A stretch of 64,000 nucleotides of DNA, from assembly GCA_040079795.1 (NCBI GenBank), contig JBEBJQ010000012.1:1-64000 (forward strand), given 5' to 3'. A program made the position numbers and the translations under genes. The stretch is from SXIZ01 sp040079795 (GTDB lineage: Bacteria; Pseudomonadota; Gammaproteobacteria; Methylococcales; Methylomonadaceae). The notes below the pieces were generated by a model. The model did not search any database, was not told the DNA's origin, and saw nothing but the letters and a program-made list of their open reading frames with translations. The first letter of the stretch is position 1, and every line of letters starts with the position of its first letter. Below are positions 9,412 to 18,467 of the stretch, in pieces.

Positions 9412-10854
9412 ATGAACATACTCGATCAAGTTAAACAATCAATTCTTGCGCCATCGGGCATTCAGGAGCAGCATATCGAGCAGATTATGCACAATCTTTT
9501 AACTGCCGAGGTCGATGAAGCCGAGCTATATTTTCAATCCAGCCATTTTGAATCCTGGTCGTTGGAAGGGGGGATTGTTAAGGAGGGTAGCCACAGTATT
9601 CAACAAGGTGCTGGAGTACGGGTAGTTACCGGAGAAAAGATCGGGTTCGCTTATAGCGAGCGGATAGAGATGCCGATTTTGCTTAGAGCTGCTGACAATG
9701 TGAAAGCGATTGTTAAGCAGGGGCAAAGCGGTAGGACTAAAGTACCAACAGCGACAGACTGGCCCAAGTATTACCCACCGTTGAATCCTTTAAAGTCATT
9801 AGCTGATCAGGATAAAGTGGCGTTGTTGCAAAAGCTTGATGTGGAAACACGTAAGCTGGATAGCCGCATCGAAGAGGTGATGGTCAGTTTGGTTGGCGCA
9901 CATGACAGCGTTTTGGTTGCGGCTCAGGATGGCGCGTTAGTGGCGGATATTCGGCCGCTGGTGCGTTTGAATGTGACGGTGATTGTGGTTGCCGCAGACG
10001 GTCGACGCGAGCGCGGCAGCATGGGCGGAGGTGCTCGGGCTGATTACGGCATGTTTATAGATCAGGACTTGGCCTTAAGCTACGGTAAAGAGGCCTTACG
10101 TCAGGCATTAGTTAACCTGGATGCGGAAGATGCGCCAGCGGGGAATATGACGGTAGTATTGGGTTCCGGCTGGCCGGGTATTTTGTTACATGAAGCGATT
10201 GGACATGGCTTGGAAGGAGACTTTAACCGTAAGGGGACGTCCGCGTTTAGTGGGCGGGTAGGCGAACGGGTTGCTTCGGATTTATGTACGGTGGTGGATG
10301 ATGGCACCTTAATCGGACGGCGAGGTTCGTTAAGTGTTGATGATGAGGGGACACCCACACAAAACACGGTATTAATCGAGAAAGGTATTTTAAAAGGCTA
10401 TTTGCAGGATAAACTGAATGCCCGTTTAATGGGGGTTAAGTCTACCGGTAATGGTCGACGTGAATCCTACGCGCACATGCCGATGCCGAGAATGACTAAT
10501 ACCTATATGTTGCCTGGTGAGAGCGATCCTGAGGAAATTATCCGCTCGGTTAAAAATGGGCTGTATGCCAAAAACTTTGGTGGCGGCCAAGTGGATATTA
10601 CCTCGGGGAAATTTGTGTTTTCTGCCAGTGAGGCTTATTTAATTGAAAATGGCAAAATTACCCGTCCAGTAAAAGGGGCGACCCTGATTGGCAACGGTCC
10701 CGATGTGTTAACTAAGGTTTCTATGGTTGGTAATGATTTGGCGTTGGATAGCGGTGTGGGGACTTGCGGAAAGGATGGGCAAAGCGTGCCGGTTGGTGTA
10801 GGTCAGCCGACGTTAAAAATTGACGGGATTACGGTGGGTGGTACGCGTGTTTGA
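9412..10854 (+). CDS. tldD: metalloprotease TldD
   Basis: The zinc-protease subunit of the TldD/TldE heterodimer, which degrades unfolded peptides and matures some peptide antibiotics such as microcins. The 480-residue product carries the metal motif HEAIGH in LLHEAIGHGLEGD, about residues 258-270, followed by glycine-rich C-terminal segments. The ATG at 9412 is preferred over an in-frame GTG at 9406. The partner pmbA lies 132 bases downstream, a tidy tldD-pmbA pair. Confidence 0.95.
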   Translation: MNILDQVKQSILAPSGIQEQHIEQIMHNLLTAEVDEAELYFQSSHFESWSLEGGIVKEGSHSIQQGAGVRVVTGEKIGFAYSERIEMPILLRAADNVKAIVKQGQSGRTKVPTATDWPKYYPPLNPLKSLADQDKVALLQKLDVETRKLDSRIEEVMVSLVGAHDSVLVAAQDGALVADIRPLVRLNVTVIVVAADGRRERGSMGGGARADYGMFIDQDLALSYGKEALRQALVNLDAEDAPAGNMTVVLGSGWPGILLHEAIGHGLEGDFNRKGTSAFSGRVGERVASDLCTVVDDGTLIGRRGSLSVDDEGTPTQNTVLIEKGILKGYLQDKLNARLMGVKSTGNGRRESYAHMPMPRMTNTYMLPGESDPEEIIRSVKNGLYAKNFGGGQVDITSGKFVFSASEAYLIENGKITRPVKGATLIGNGPDVLTKVSMVGNDLALDSGVGTCGKDGQSVPVGVGQPTLKIDGITVGGTRV

Positions 10855-10986
10855 GTGTCCGGTGGGTTCGTCATGAACCGCAAAGCTTTTGTTTTTTTGT
10901 TAAGTAATTCTGTGCGATGCAAGCCACTGATGATTATTAAAAATGCCTAATTTATTGTATTTACCTTAATTAAATAGATAACACCC

Positions 10987-12318
10987 ATGCAAAATCAGGA
11001 AGAAATTAACCGCTTAAAAAATATCGTCAACGATTTGCTGAATGAAGCAAAAAAACAGGGTGCATCGGGGGCGGAAGCTGCACTGAGTATTGACGATGGG
11101 TTATCGGTTACCGCGCGGTTAGGGGATGTTGAAACCATAGAGTATCATTGCGATCAGGGTTTAGGCGTTACCGTGTATTTCGGTCAGCGTAAAGGCTCTG
11201 CCAGCAGCACCGATTTGTCGCCCGATTCCATCCGTGAAACGGTAACGGCGGCGTGTAGCATTGCCCGTTTTGCAAGTGCCGATGAATTTGCCGGTTTGCC
11301 GGACCAGGCGGCGTTAGCAACGTTATTCCCGGATTTAGACTTGTGTCATCCTTGGGCGATTAATGCGGAACAGGCAAAAGCACTGGCGATTGAATGTGAG
11401 CAGGCGGCGCGGGATTTTCATCCGGATATTAGTAACTCCGAAGGCGCTACAGTTAATTCACATCAGGGTATTAGCGTGTTTGGTAATAGTTTGGGCTTTA
11501 TTCAAGGCTATGATTCAACCCGGCATTCATTAAGCTGCTCCGTATTAGGGCAGCGGGGTGAAAGCATGCAGCGGGATTATTGGTACAGCGTGGCGCGTAA
11601 TGCTTTAGATTTAGAGGCAGCTAGTGACATCGGCCGTAAAGCGGGTGACCGTACTATTAAACGCTTGGATGCCCGGCGCATAAGCACCCGTCAATGCCCG
11701 GTGTTGTATGCCCCTGAAGTTGCAGGTGGATTGATTGGTGCATTTATAGGCGCCATTAGCGGTGGTAATTTGTATCGGAAAACTTCGTTTTTGCTCGATA
11801 GTTTGGGACAACAGGTGTTTCCTGACTTTGTGCGTATTTATGAGCAACCGTTATTAAAAAATGCCCTCGGCAGCTCTGCTTATGACGCGGAAGGGGTCAC
11901 TACCCAAGCACGGGATATTGTGCATAATGGAGTAGTGCAAGGCTATGTGTTAAGCAGTTATTCAGCGCGTAAGTTGGGGCTTAAAACCACCGGCAATGCG
12001 GGTGGTGTGCATAATTTGCAAATCAGTTCAGGGTCTGATGATTTTGCGGCGATTTTAAAGCGTTTGGACACCGGTTTATTGGTTACCGAGTTGATGGGGC
12101 AGGGCGTCAATAATGTCACCGGAGATTATTCTCGCGGCGCGTCGGGTTTTTGGGTGGAGCGGGGTGAAATTCAATATCCGGTGGAAGAAATTACCATTGC
12201 CGGTAATCTTAAAAACATGTTTAAAAATATGGTGGCCGTAGGCAATGATTTGGATCTGCGCGGCAATATCCGCTGTGGGTCTATTTTGTTGGAACAGATG
12301 TCAATTGCGGGCGAATAA
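10987..12318 (+). CDS. pmbA: TldE/PmbA, partner of TldD
   Basis: The non-metal partner of TldD. It forms the substrate tunnel of the heterodimer and lacks the HExxxH motif. The 443-residue product has the family elements EGATVNSHQG, the KTTGNAGGVHNLQIS segment, and the C-terminal GEIQYPVEEITIAGNLKNM stretch. It is directly downstream of tldD. A long perfect palindrome follows its stop codon. Confidence 0.95.
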   Translation: MQNQEEINRLKNIVNDLLNEAKKQGASGAEAALSIDDGLSVTARLGDVETIEYHCDQGLGVTVYFGQRKGSASSTDLSPDSIRETVTAACSIARFASADEFAGLPDQAALATLFPDLDLCHPWAINAEQAKALAIECEQAARDFHPDISNSEGATVNSHQGISVFGNSLGFIQGYDSTRHSLSCSVLGQRGESMQRDYWYSVARNALDLEAASDIGRKAGDRTIKRLDARRISTRQCPVLYAPEVAGGLIGAFIGAISGGNLYRKTSFLLDSLGQQVFPDFVRIYEQPLLKNALGSSAYDAEGVTTQARDIVHNGVVQGYVLSSYSARKLGLKTTGNAGGVHNLQISSGSDDFAAILKRLDTGLLVTELMGQGVNNVTGDYSRGASGFWVERGEIQYPVEEITIAGNLKNMFKNMVAVGNDLDLRGNIRCGSILLEQMSIAGE

Positions 12319-12322
12319 GTGG

Positions 12323-12380
12323 CTCACCCTGGTTCCGTTAGAGACGCAAGGTTTTGCGTCTCTAACGGAACCAGGGTGAG
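12323..12380. repeat. long perfect palindrome with 27-bp arms
   Basis: Arms at 12323-12349 and 12354-12380 are perfectly complementary around a four-base loop. The inner core AGAGACGCAA/TTGCGTCTCT is shared with a shorter palindrome at 48256-48281. It lies between convergent pmbA and the response regulator gene and may terminate transcription from both sides. The shared core suggests a dispersed palindromic repeat family rather than only a terminator. Confidence 0.85.
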
Positions 12381-12412
12381 TTTCAGATTAGTATCGGAAT
12401 CCTACGTTAAGG

Positions 12413-13042
12413 CTATTCATTTTTCAAATGATCAATTTCCCGAAGCATAAGCACTAACTCAGGAAGATTATCTGCCTGCATTTTGTGCATGATATTGGCC
12501 CGATAAATATCAATAGTCCGATTACTGAGCTTTAGCAGTTTGCCGATTTCTTTATTGGAACGGTAGCTGACGACCAATGAAAGCACTTGTTTTTCGCGCG
12601 CCGATAACCGGTTCATGCGCTGCTCTAAGATTGCCATTTCAGTGGCTTTTGTTCTTAACTCACGGTCTTTTGTTAAGGCTTCTTTAATGCGTAGTAGTAA
12701 AACCTCGTGATTAAAAGGCTTTTGCAGGAAATCAATAGCACCTGCCCGAAAGGCTTTTGCTGAATCTGGAATCTCGGCATTGCCACTGATAAAGATGGTA
12801 GGAATGGTGATCGCTTTGCGTAACAATTCTTCCTGTAGCTCAAGTCCCGATAAAGCCGGCATTCTTAAATCCAGGATCAAGCATGACGGTTTATTGGGAT
12901 CGTAATGTTCTAAAAAGTCGTTGGCGGATTCAAAGCTTTTAACTATAAACCCCGTTGATTCGATTAATAACGTTAATGAATCACGCATGACAAATTCATC
13001 ATCAACTAAATAAACAATACTCGCCAGTTTATGATCGGCCAT
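12413..13042 (-). CDS. FixJ/NarL-type response regulator
   Basis: A two-component DNA-binding regulator of 209 residues. The N-terminal receiver has the acidic pair in LVDDE, the phospho-acceptor Asp in LILDLRMP near residue 58, and the Lys in QKPF near residue 108. The C-terminal LuxR-type helix-turn-helix contains LSAREKQVLSLV and NKEIGKLLKLSNRTIDIYR. It overlaps the upstream histidine kinase by 14 bases, so the pair is co-expressed. The FixJ/TodT architecture is clear. Its target genes cannot be told from this window. Confidence 0.92.
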   Translation of the reverse strand: MADHKLASIVYLVDDEFVMRDSLTLLIESTGFIVKSFESANDFLEHYDPNKPSCLILDLRMPALSGLELQEELLRKAITIPTIFISGNAEIPDSAKAFRAGAIDFLQKPFNHEVLLLRIKEALTKDRELRTKATEMAILEQRMNRLSAREKQVLSLVVSYRSNKEIGKLLKLSNRTIDIYRANIMHKMQADNLPELVLMLREIDHLKNE

Positions 13043-14912
13043 GATGGTTTTTCCGTATCGACACAGGTAACGTGAAGTAAAAGGTGGTACCTCTGTTGAC
13101 TAAGCTATTGAAATGTAATTTGCCTTCGTGTGCTTTGACAATAGAGTGGCAAATGGAAAGTCCCATGCCCATGCCATCCGATTTGGTCGTAAAAAAAGGC
13201 ATTAATAATTTTTTTTGATCAACAATTTCAATACCCGGGCCATTATCTTTTACCCTAATTTCAATAAGCTGTTCATTGTTGAGGGTGCTTTGGATGCTTA
13301 AGTGCCGACGGGTTATGGGCGGCATTGTTTTTAGGGCATCAACCGCATTCCGGATTAAATTGATTAAAACCTGCTGAATCTGGACACTATCAACATTTAC
13401 TGTCGGTAAGCCATCTGCAAGCATAAAATGCTGGATAATGTTGTTGTGTTTTAAGTCGGCATCGCATAAATCAATACAGATCTGTATCAGGCTGTTAATG
13501 TCAACGTTTGAGCGGTAAATGGTTTTAAATTTTACGAAATCCCGCATACGATGGATGATTTTTCCAGCATTGAGGGCTTGTTGCTGTGTTTTGAGTAAAA
13601 CAGTAGCTAGTTGCTCTAAATCAGGCTGCTCATTTTGCATAAAATTTAAACACACCTGTGTGTAGCTGGTAATGGCTGATAAGGGTTGGTTGATTTCATG
13701 GGCAATGCCAGAAGCCATCTCCCCCATTAACCCTAAGCGCGTGACATGTGCCAGTTCATCCAAGAGTGCTTTGTCTTGCCGTTCCTGTTCTTTACGTAAA
13801 CTGGCATTGCGGATGATGCTGGTGACATAACTTTCGTTATCGAGCGAGAATGCGGAAACAGAAAAATCAATGGGAATTATGGTGCCGTTTTTATGTTCAC
13901 CATTAATTTCACTAATTTTGCCAATAATCTTGGGGATGCGTTTTGTTAAAAACTTTTTAAAAAAACGGGCATAAAGCTTAATTTTTGTTCGCGGCATCAG
14001 TTTGATAATGCTTTTTCCGACCAGCTCTTGATTGCTATAACCAAAAATGTCAGTTATTGCGGCATTAGCGGCGACGATTTTGCCAGTTGAGTCAATGGTA
14101 ATAATGCCTTCTACCGCGGCATTAAAAATTGAATTGAGCCTGGCTTCCCGCTCTTGAAGTAAGCGTTGGGAATGGTTAAGCTCATTAACTTTTTTTAATA
14201 GTTTCTGGCTACTTGCAATCAGCTCTCCAGACTGCTCAAGAATTTTTTTATGCAGATGTTCATTTAGGTAATTAATCCGCTCTTGGGCGCACTTGTGTTC
14301 AGATATGTCGTTAACCGTAAGGTGGATTTGTAGATTGGTTGCCTGATTTTTATTAAAGGTATGCTGGCATTCTATATAGATAGATTCATTGTCGGGCGTG
14401 TCGGGATCCCTTGCCGCATTCTTGGCTAATTTTGAATCGTGGGGTTTACGTTTATAACCAGGGTTATTTAGTTTGAAGATAAAGCGCTGGTTGGCCGTCT
14501 GCTTCGTTGCAGCTTGAATAAAGTTTTGGAACCCCTTCAATTCTTCAGGATAAACAAAGTCGGCTAGATTTTTGTTTTGCAGGGTTTCTTTAGCGCAGCC
14601 TAATAAAGCTTCAATAGCTAAGTTAGCGTTTTGAATGGTACCTTTGGGGTCAAGGATAAGATAACCGACCCCGCTGTGGTTATAAATACCGGTGTACTGC
14701 TCAAGCGACTTTGTAAGCGCGTTATTTTCCTGGGTTAGCTTTAAATGTTGGTTTTGATAGTCGGTTAATAGTTTTTGCAGATCGGCTTTGGATAAGCTAG
14801 ATAAGTCTGCGCTTGGGGTAGCCAACTTGATTTCAGAGGGTGTAAGCGCTGTATGCCCAATATTTTCATCGCACTGAATGGCTTTGCTGTTTTGGATGGA
14901 TTGATGGGACAT
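13029..14912 (-). CDS. PAS-domain sensor histidine kinase, FixL-like
   Basis: A 627-residue kinase without evident membrane segments, so probably cytoplasmic. In order it has an N-terminal coiled coil, a first PAS domain (YNHSGVGYLILDPKG), another coiled coil, a second PAS domain (IFNAAVEGIITIDSTG) related to FixL, the H-box GIAHEINQPLSAI, and an ATPase with NLIRNAVDAL, DNGPGI and GMGMGLSICHSIV. In rhizobial FixL a histidine just after the ILMP motif ligates heme. Here that place reads LMPRTKIKLYARF with no His, so oxygen sensing by heme is not supported. ATG at 14912 is chosen over an upstream TTG at 14930. Confidence 0.9.
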   Translation of the reverse strand: MSHQSIQNSKAIQCDENIGHTALTPSEIKLATPSADLSSLSKADLQKLLTDYQNQHLKLTQENNALTKSLEQYTGIYNHSGVGYLILDPKGTIQNANLAIEALLGCAKETLQNKNLADFVYPEELKGFQNFIQAATKQTANQRFIFKLNNPGYKRKPHDSKLAKNAARDPDTPDNESIYIECQHTFNKNQATNLQIHLTVNDISEHKCAQERINYLNEHLHKKILEQSGELIASSQKLLKKVNELNHSQRLLQEREARLNSIFNAAVEGIITIDSTGKIVAANAAITDIFGYSNQELVGKSIIKLMPRTKIKLYARFFKKFLTKRIPKIIGKISEINGEHKNGTIIPIDFSVSAFSLDNESYVTSIIRNASLRKEQERQDKALLDELAHVTRLGLMGEMASGIAHEINQPLSAITSYTQVCLNFMQNEQPDLEQLATVLLKTQQQALNAGKIIHRMRDFVKFKTIYRSNVDINSLIQICIDLCDADLKHNNIIQHFMLADGLPTVNVDSVQIQQVLINLIRNAVDALKTMPPITRRHLSIQSTLNNEQLIEIRVKDNGPGIEIVDQKKLLMPFFTTKSDGMGMGLSICHSIVKAHEGKLHFNSLVNRGTTFYFTLPVSIRKNHHGRS

Positions 14913-15084
14913 GGCAATTAATGAAAGCAAGGCAACATTTTAGAAATCTTCAGGACTTTTAGAAAGGGCGCCGGTTGAAAAAATTGCTTTAATCATTCGA
15001 CAGCCCTGGCTATTAAGGATACTTAAACATTTCGGTCTTAATTAACAAATTCATAACGCCACATTGCCTGTCCAGCGTTTGGTT

Positions 15085-16719
15085 TTAAGTAATGACAGTC
15101 GGCTCAGTTCGACCGGTACGGGTTTTAACTTCGCAAAACTGTTCTGCCAGCGCGATTAAATCGGCGAGGGCTTGTTGCGGTTCTTGGAGGTGCGCGGTCG
15201 GGCTTTTTTCAAAACGCTCCAAATAAATTCTCAAGGTTGCCCCCACTGTTCCGGTTCCTGATAAACGGAAGATAATGCGCGAACCATCCGCAAAGCCGAT
15301 TCGAAGCCCCTGATTTTCACTGATACTGCCATCGACAGGGTCGTGGTAACAAAATTCATCGGCGTAGCTGACGGTATAGCCTACAAACGTTTTTCCCGGT
15401 AGGGTGGGCAATAGGCCCCGTAAATGGCTAATCATTGCATCGGCAATTTCATTGGGCACAGCTTCGTAGTCATGACGTGAGTATAGATCACGACCAAATT
15501 TTTGCCAGTGTTCGTAAGCAATCTCTGCAACGCTTTGGCGTTTTTTGGCGATGAGGTTAAGCCAGAATAATATTGCCCATAAGCCATCTTTTTCGCGGAT
15601 ATGATTAGAGCTGGAGCCAAAGCTTTCTTCACCACATAAGCTAATATTCCCTGCATCCAATAAATTACCAAAAAATTTCCAGCCAGTAGGGGTTTCATAG
15701 CAAGGAATTTTTAAATATTGTGCCACACGATCAACGGCTTGGCTGGTAGGCATGGAACGGGCAACACCGGCAATGCCAGCCGTATAAGCAGGGATTAAAT
15801 GCGCGTTGGCCGCCATAATCGCTAAGCTATCACTGGGAGTGACAAAAAAATGGTCACCCATAATCATGTTTCGGTCACCGTCGCCATCGGATGCTGCGCC
15901 TAGAGTGGGCGCGTGATCACTGTACATTAATTCAGCAAGTTCATGGGCATGGGCAAGATTTGGATCGGGATGGTGGCCGCCAAAATCTTCCAGGGGGATG
16001 CCGTTTATTACCGAACCTGCTTTGGCACCCAGGATGTCTTCCAAAATGCGTTTACCGTAAGGGCCGGTAATGGCATGCATGGCATCAAAGCAAAGCGTAA
16101 CATAGCCAGATTGAAGTGCTTGTTTCAGTAGATTAAAGTCAAATAAGGAGCGCATGAGTTCCGCATAATCGGCAACCGGATCAATAATCGTTATCTTTAG
16201 ATCGCCTAAGGTTTGTGTACCAATCGTATCCAAATTAATATCATCAGCTTCGCTAATGCGGTAACTGTCAATGACCCGGGTGCGCTGGTATAATGCGTCG
16301 GTGAATTTTTCGGGGGCGGGGCCGCCGTTGTCGGTGTTGTATTTAATTCCAAAGTCTTCTTGTGGGCCGCCGGGATTGTGGCTTGCAGATAAAATGATAC
16401 CGCCCAGGGTTTGGTTTTTTCTAATTAAATGTGACGCTGCGGGGGTTGATAATAATCCACCTTGACCGATAATTAGTTCACCAAAGCCGTTTGCTGCGGC
16501 CATTTTGATAATAACTTGTATTGCCTGCCGGTTAAAGTAGCGGCCATCGCCCCCGAGTATCAGGGTTTTTCCGGCAAAATCGTTAAGGCAATCAAAAATG
16601 GCTTGAACAAAATTTTCAAGGTAATTCGGTTGCTGAAAAGTGGTTACTTTTTTACGCAATCCAGAAGTCCCTGGTTTTTGGTCATCGTAAGGCTGCGTTG
16701 TAATAGTTTTTAGTTGCAT
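15085..16719 (-). CDS. pgm: alpha-D-glucose-specific phosphoglucomutase
   Basis: Interconverts glucose-1-phosphate and glucose-6-phosphate, feeding glycogen and sugar nucleotide synthesis. The 544-residue product is the long PGM1-like type. It has GTSGLRKK at residues 17-24, the phosphoserine loop LSASHNPGG near residue 112, the metal loop DGDGDRN near residue 280, and the sugar loop CGEESFG near residue 365. It is a single minus-strand gene between the kinase gene and an oppositely oriented transpeptidase gene. It would supply glucose-1-phosphate to RfbA encoded at 28.9 kb. Confidence 0.95.
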   Translation of the reverse strand: MQLKTITTQPYDDQKPGTSGLRKKVTTFQQPNYLENFVQAIFDCLNDFAGKTLILGGDGRYFNRQAIQVIIKMAAANGFGELIIGQGGLLSTPAASHLIRKNQTLGGIILSASHNPGGPQEDFGIKYNTDNGGPAPEKFTDALYQRTRVIDSYRISEADDINLDTIGTQTLGDLKITIIDPVADYAELMRSLFDFNLLKQALQSGYVTLCFDAMHAITGPYGKRILEDILGAKAGSVINGIPLEDFGGHHPDPNLAHAHELAELMYSDHAPTLGAASDGDGDRNMIMGDHFFVTPSDSLAIMAANAHLIPAYTAGIAGVARSMPTSQAVDRVAQYLKIPCYETPTGWKFFGNLLDAGNISLCGEESFGSSSNHIREKDGLWAILFWLNLIAKKRQSVAEIAYEHWQKFGRDLYSRHDYEAVPNEIADAMISHLRGLLPTLPGKTFVGYTVSYADEFCYHDPVDGSISENQGLRIGFADGSRIIFRLSGTGTVGATLRIYLERFEKSPTAHLQEPQQALADLIALAEQFCEVKTRTGRTEPTVIT

Positions 16720-16790
16720 CTTTAAATCCCAATAAGACGATTAACGGACTGTTTACGTTACACCAAAATACTTTTTTTTTATAGGTTTTT

Positions 16791-17333
16791 ATGTGCCGAA
16801 TTTGTATGCTTTTGCTTTTAACCTGGACAGCTTCAATGGCCGTTGCAGGAGAAAATATTTGGTTATTAGTGGATACCAAAGCTTTGAATCTGTCGATTAA
16901 TCAGGGTGGTAAAACCCTCGAAGTTTTTGATAATATTGCGATTGGTAAGCGCGGCGCGGGTTTTAAACAGCGTACGGGAGATGAAATAACGCCATTGGGC
17001 GATTATAAAATTGGCTGGATTGATACCAACAGTACTTACCGTCTGTTTATGGGCATTACTTATCCGTCACTGCACGATGCCAAACAAGCTAGAAAGCGGG
17101 GGTTGATTAATGAGCGCCAGTTTAGTGCTATTGCAGACGCTGATGATTGGGGTTATACCCCGCCGCAAAATACGCCACTTGGCGGCAGGATCGGCATTCA
17201 TGGCTTAGGGCGCGCAGACCCTAAAATTCACGCCTCGATGAACTGGACAAAAGGCTGTATTGCTTTAACAAATGCACAGATTGACCGTTTACGGCATTGG
17301 GTTACGCCGGGGACAGTCATAAAAATAAAATAA
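16791..17333 (+). CDS. periplasmic L,D-transpeptidase (YkuD family)
   Basis: A 180-residue protein with an N-terminal signal sequence (hydrophobic residues 5-18, AVA before GENIWLL). The YkuD catalytic motif is present: His in GIHGLG and Cys in WTKGCIALTNAQID near residues 145-165. It resembles YafK/ErfK-type enzymes that form 3-3 peptidoglycan crosslinks or attach or release lipoprotein from peptidoglycan. The next gene encodes an Lpp-like lipoprotein, so an attachment role is attractive but inferred. Confidence 0.88.
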   Translation: MCRICMLLLLTWTASMAVAGENIWLLVDTKALNLSINQGGKTLEVFDNIAIGKRGAGFKQRTGDEITPLGDYKIGWIDTNSTYRLFMGITYPSLHDAKQARKRGLINERQFSAIADADDWGYTPPQNTPLGGRIGIHGLGRADPKIHASMNWTKGCIALTNAQIDRLRHWVTPGTVIKIK

Positions 17334-17427
17334 AACTGGAAAGTTTTTTAAAAAACAGGCATAATTTCGTAGGGTTAAAGCTTTTTAATTTTCGTTGTCA
17401 AAATCACCATTTAGTAAGGAAAAAATA

Positions 17428-17706
17428 ATGAATAAAGTATTAAAATTAGCAGTTGTATCTTTTGTAGCAGTTTTAGCAGTTGGCTGTGCCAGCACTTCAG
17501 ATATCACTAATCTGCAAACCCAAATTGATGACATGAAATCTAGCGTTTCTAAAGCATCTTCTGATGCTGCAAGCGCGTCTAGTGCTGCTTCTGATGCTTC
17601 TTCAAGAGCTGCTGCTGCTGAAGCTGCTGCTAACCGCGCTGCATCACTTGCTGAAGATACAAACAGCAAATTGGATCGTATGTTCAAAAAATCAATGATG
17701 AAATAA
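17428..17706 (+). CDS. small Lpp/OprI-like alanine-zipper lipoprotein
   Basis: A 92-residue lipoprotein. The ATG at 17428 is preceded by a good TAAGGA ribosome site. Its signal peptide ends AVLAVGC, giving a lipidated cysteine at residue 20. The mature part has a short coiled coil followed by heptad-like Ala/Ser repeats (about residues 38-75) and a basic C-terminus FKKSMMK. A C-terminal Lys as in E. coli Lpp could permit peptidoglycan linkage. A strong terminator follows. It probably tethers or supports the outer membrane. A CATAAT at 17360-17365 may be its -10 element. Confidence 0.85.
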   Translation: MNKVLKLAVVSFVAVLAVGCASTSDITNLQTQIDDMKSSVSKASSDAASASSAASDASSRAAAAEAAANRAASLAEDTNSKLDRMFKKSMMK

Positions 17707-17724
17707 GATTTAGCATTGATCTAT

Positions 17725-17763
17725 AAAAAAGCCCGGTTGACAATGTCAACCGGGCTTTTTTTT
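17725..17763 (+). terminator. rho-independent terminator after the Lpp-like gene
   Basis: GC-rich arms at 17731-17740 and 17746-17755 are perfectly complementary. They are flanked by an A-run upstream and eight or more T residues downstream, a classic intrinsic terminator that could work in both directions. Confidence 0.9.
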
Positions 17764-17992
17764 GCCTGTTGGATGCGTATTAAGGTGTTAATCTTTTGCG
17801 GTGGTTTTTTATATTGCGGATAGTTGTATCTCTAGGCCGATCAGTGGCCATGTTATAAGTCTTTGAAGTAAAAGATTTGCACGGTTTTGCTACAGTAGCC
17901 CTTATGACGGTAACTGTATAAAATCGTAGTTACTGTAAAAGCCAATGCAAAAATCACGGGAGGCTGCTTACCGCATCGGATTGTTTGAGACA
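17764..17992. other. gene-free stretch before the tRNA pair
   Basis: About 230 bases between two terminators. I see no open frame with coding character, no RNA gene and no repeat. A long minus-strand frame crossing this area and the tRNAs is an artefact. Confidence 0.5.
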
Positions 17993-17994
17993 AT

Positions 17995-18029
17995 AAAAAA
18001 CCCGCTAAGTCAGATAACTTGCGGGTTTT
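17995..18029 (-). terminator. terminator of the tRNA transcript
   Basis: The minus strand carries a hairpin with AAAACCCGC and GCGGGTTTT arms (17997-18005 and 18021-18029) followed by a T-run. It lies just downstream of tRNA-Cys in its direction of transcription. Confidence 0.8.
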
Positions 18030-18061
18030 GATATTGCTTGAGACTGTATGAAACTGCGTAA

Positions 18062-18135
18062 TGGAGGCTGTGGCCGGAATCGAACCGGCTTCATAGGTTT
18101 TGCAGACCCGCATAATACCATTATACGACACAGCC
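18062..18135 (-). tRNA. tRNA-Cys (GCA)
   Basis: The minus strand folds as a 74-base tRNA: acceptor GGCTGTG pairs with CACAGCC, the anticodon loop CTGCAAA contains GCA, the T arm has GGTTCGATTCC, and CCA is encoded. It lies downstream of tRNA-Gly on the same strand. Confidence 0.95.
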
Positions 18136-18145
18136 TTAAAATGAA

Positions 18146-18171
18146 AAAAGCCCCAATTAAATGAGGCTTTT
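18146..18171 (-). terminator. hairpin between tRNA-Gly and tRNA-Cys
   Basis: An AAAAGCCTC/GGGGCTTTT stem followed by T residues on the minus strand lies between the two tRNAs. It may partly terminate after tRNA-Gly or serve as a processing signal. Confidence 0.5.
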
Positions 18172-18178
18172 AAATATT

Positions 18179-18258
<80 letters not shown>

Positions 18259-18270
18259 ATTTATCCGCTA

Positions 18271-18298
18271 ATTATAAGCATTTTAAAGTTAGCGTCAA
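18271..18298 (-). promoter_or_regulatory. sigma-70 promoter of the tRNA-Gly/tRNA-Cys unit
   Basis: On the minus strand TTGACG (18293-18298) and a perfect TATAAT (18271-18276) are 16 bases apart. The mature tRNA-Gly 5' end is 17 bases further on. Confidence 0.85.
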
Positions 18299-18467
18299 GT
18301 TGTTTTTAAAAATTGCGTGCATGCTAATATTATCATGCTGCTTGAGTAGTACTCGAATTCTCGATAGGTCAAGCTTACCCGTTCTATGTTATCCAAGATT
18401 AAAAACAGCAGATACAGCGTAGTATGCTGTTAAAATGTGCCTTTGTTAAAATATTTAGTTTCTATTA

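Noticed and set aside
10865..10879. Weak hairpin with T-rich tail after tldD as a terminator
   Set aside because: Only a five-base stem (GGTTC/GAACC) and the T-rich stretch begins about 10 bases later; too weak to list.
12323..12380. Possible CRISPR repeat
   Set aside because: It is a single long palindrome without spacers or repeat array. No CRISPR array or cas gene was seen in the window.
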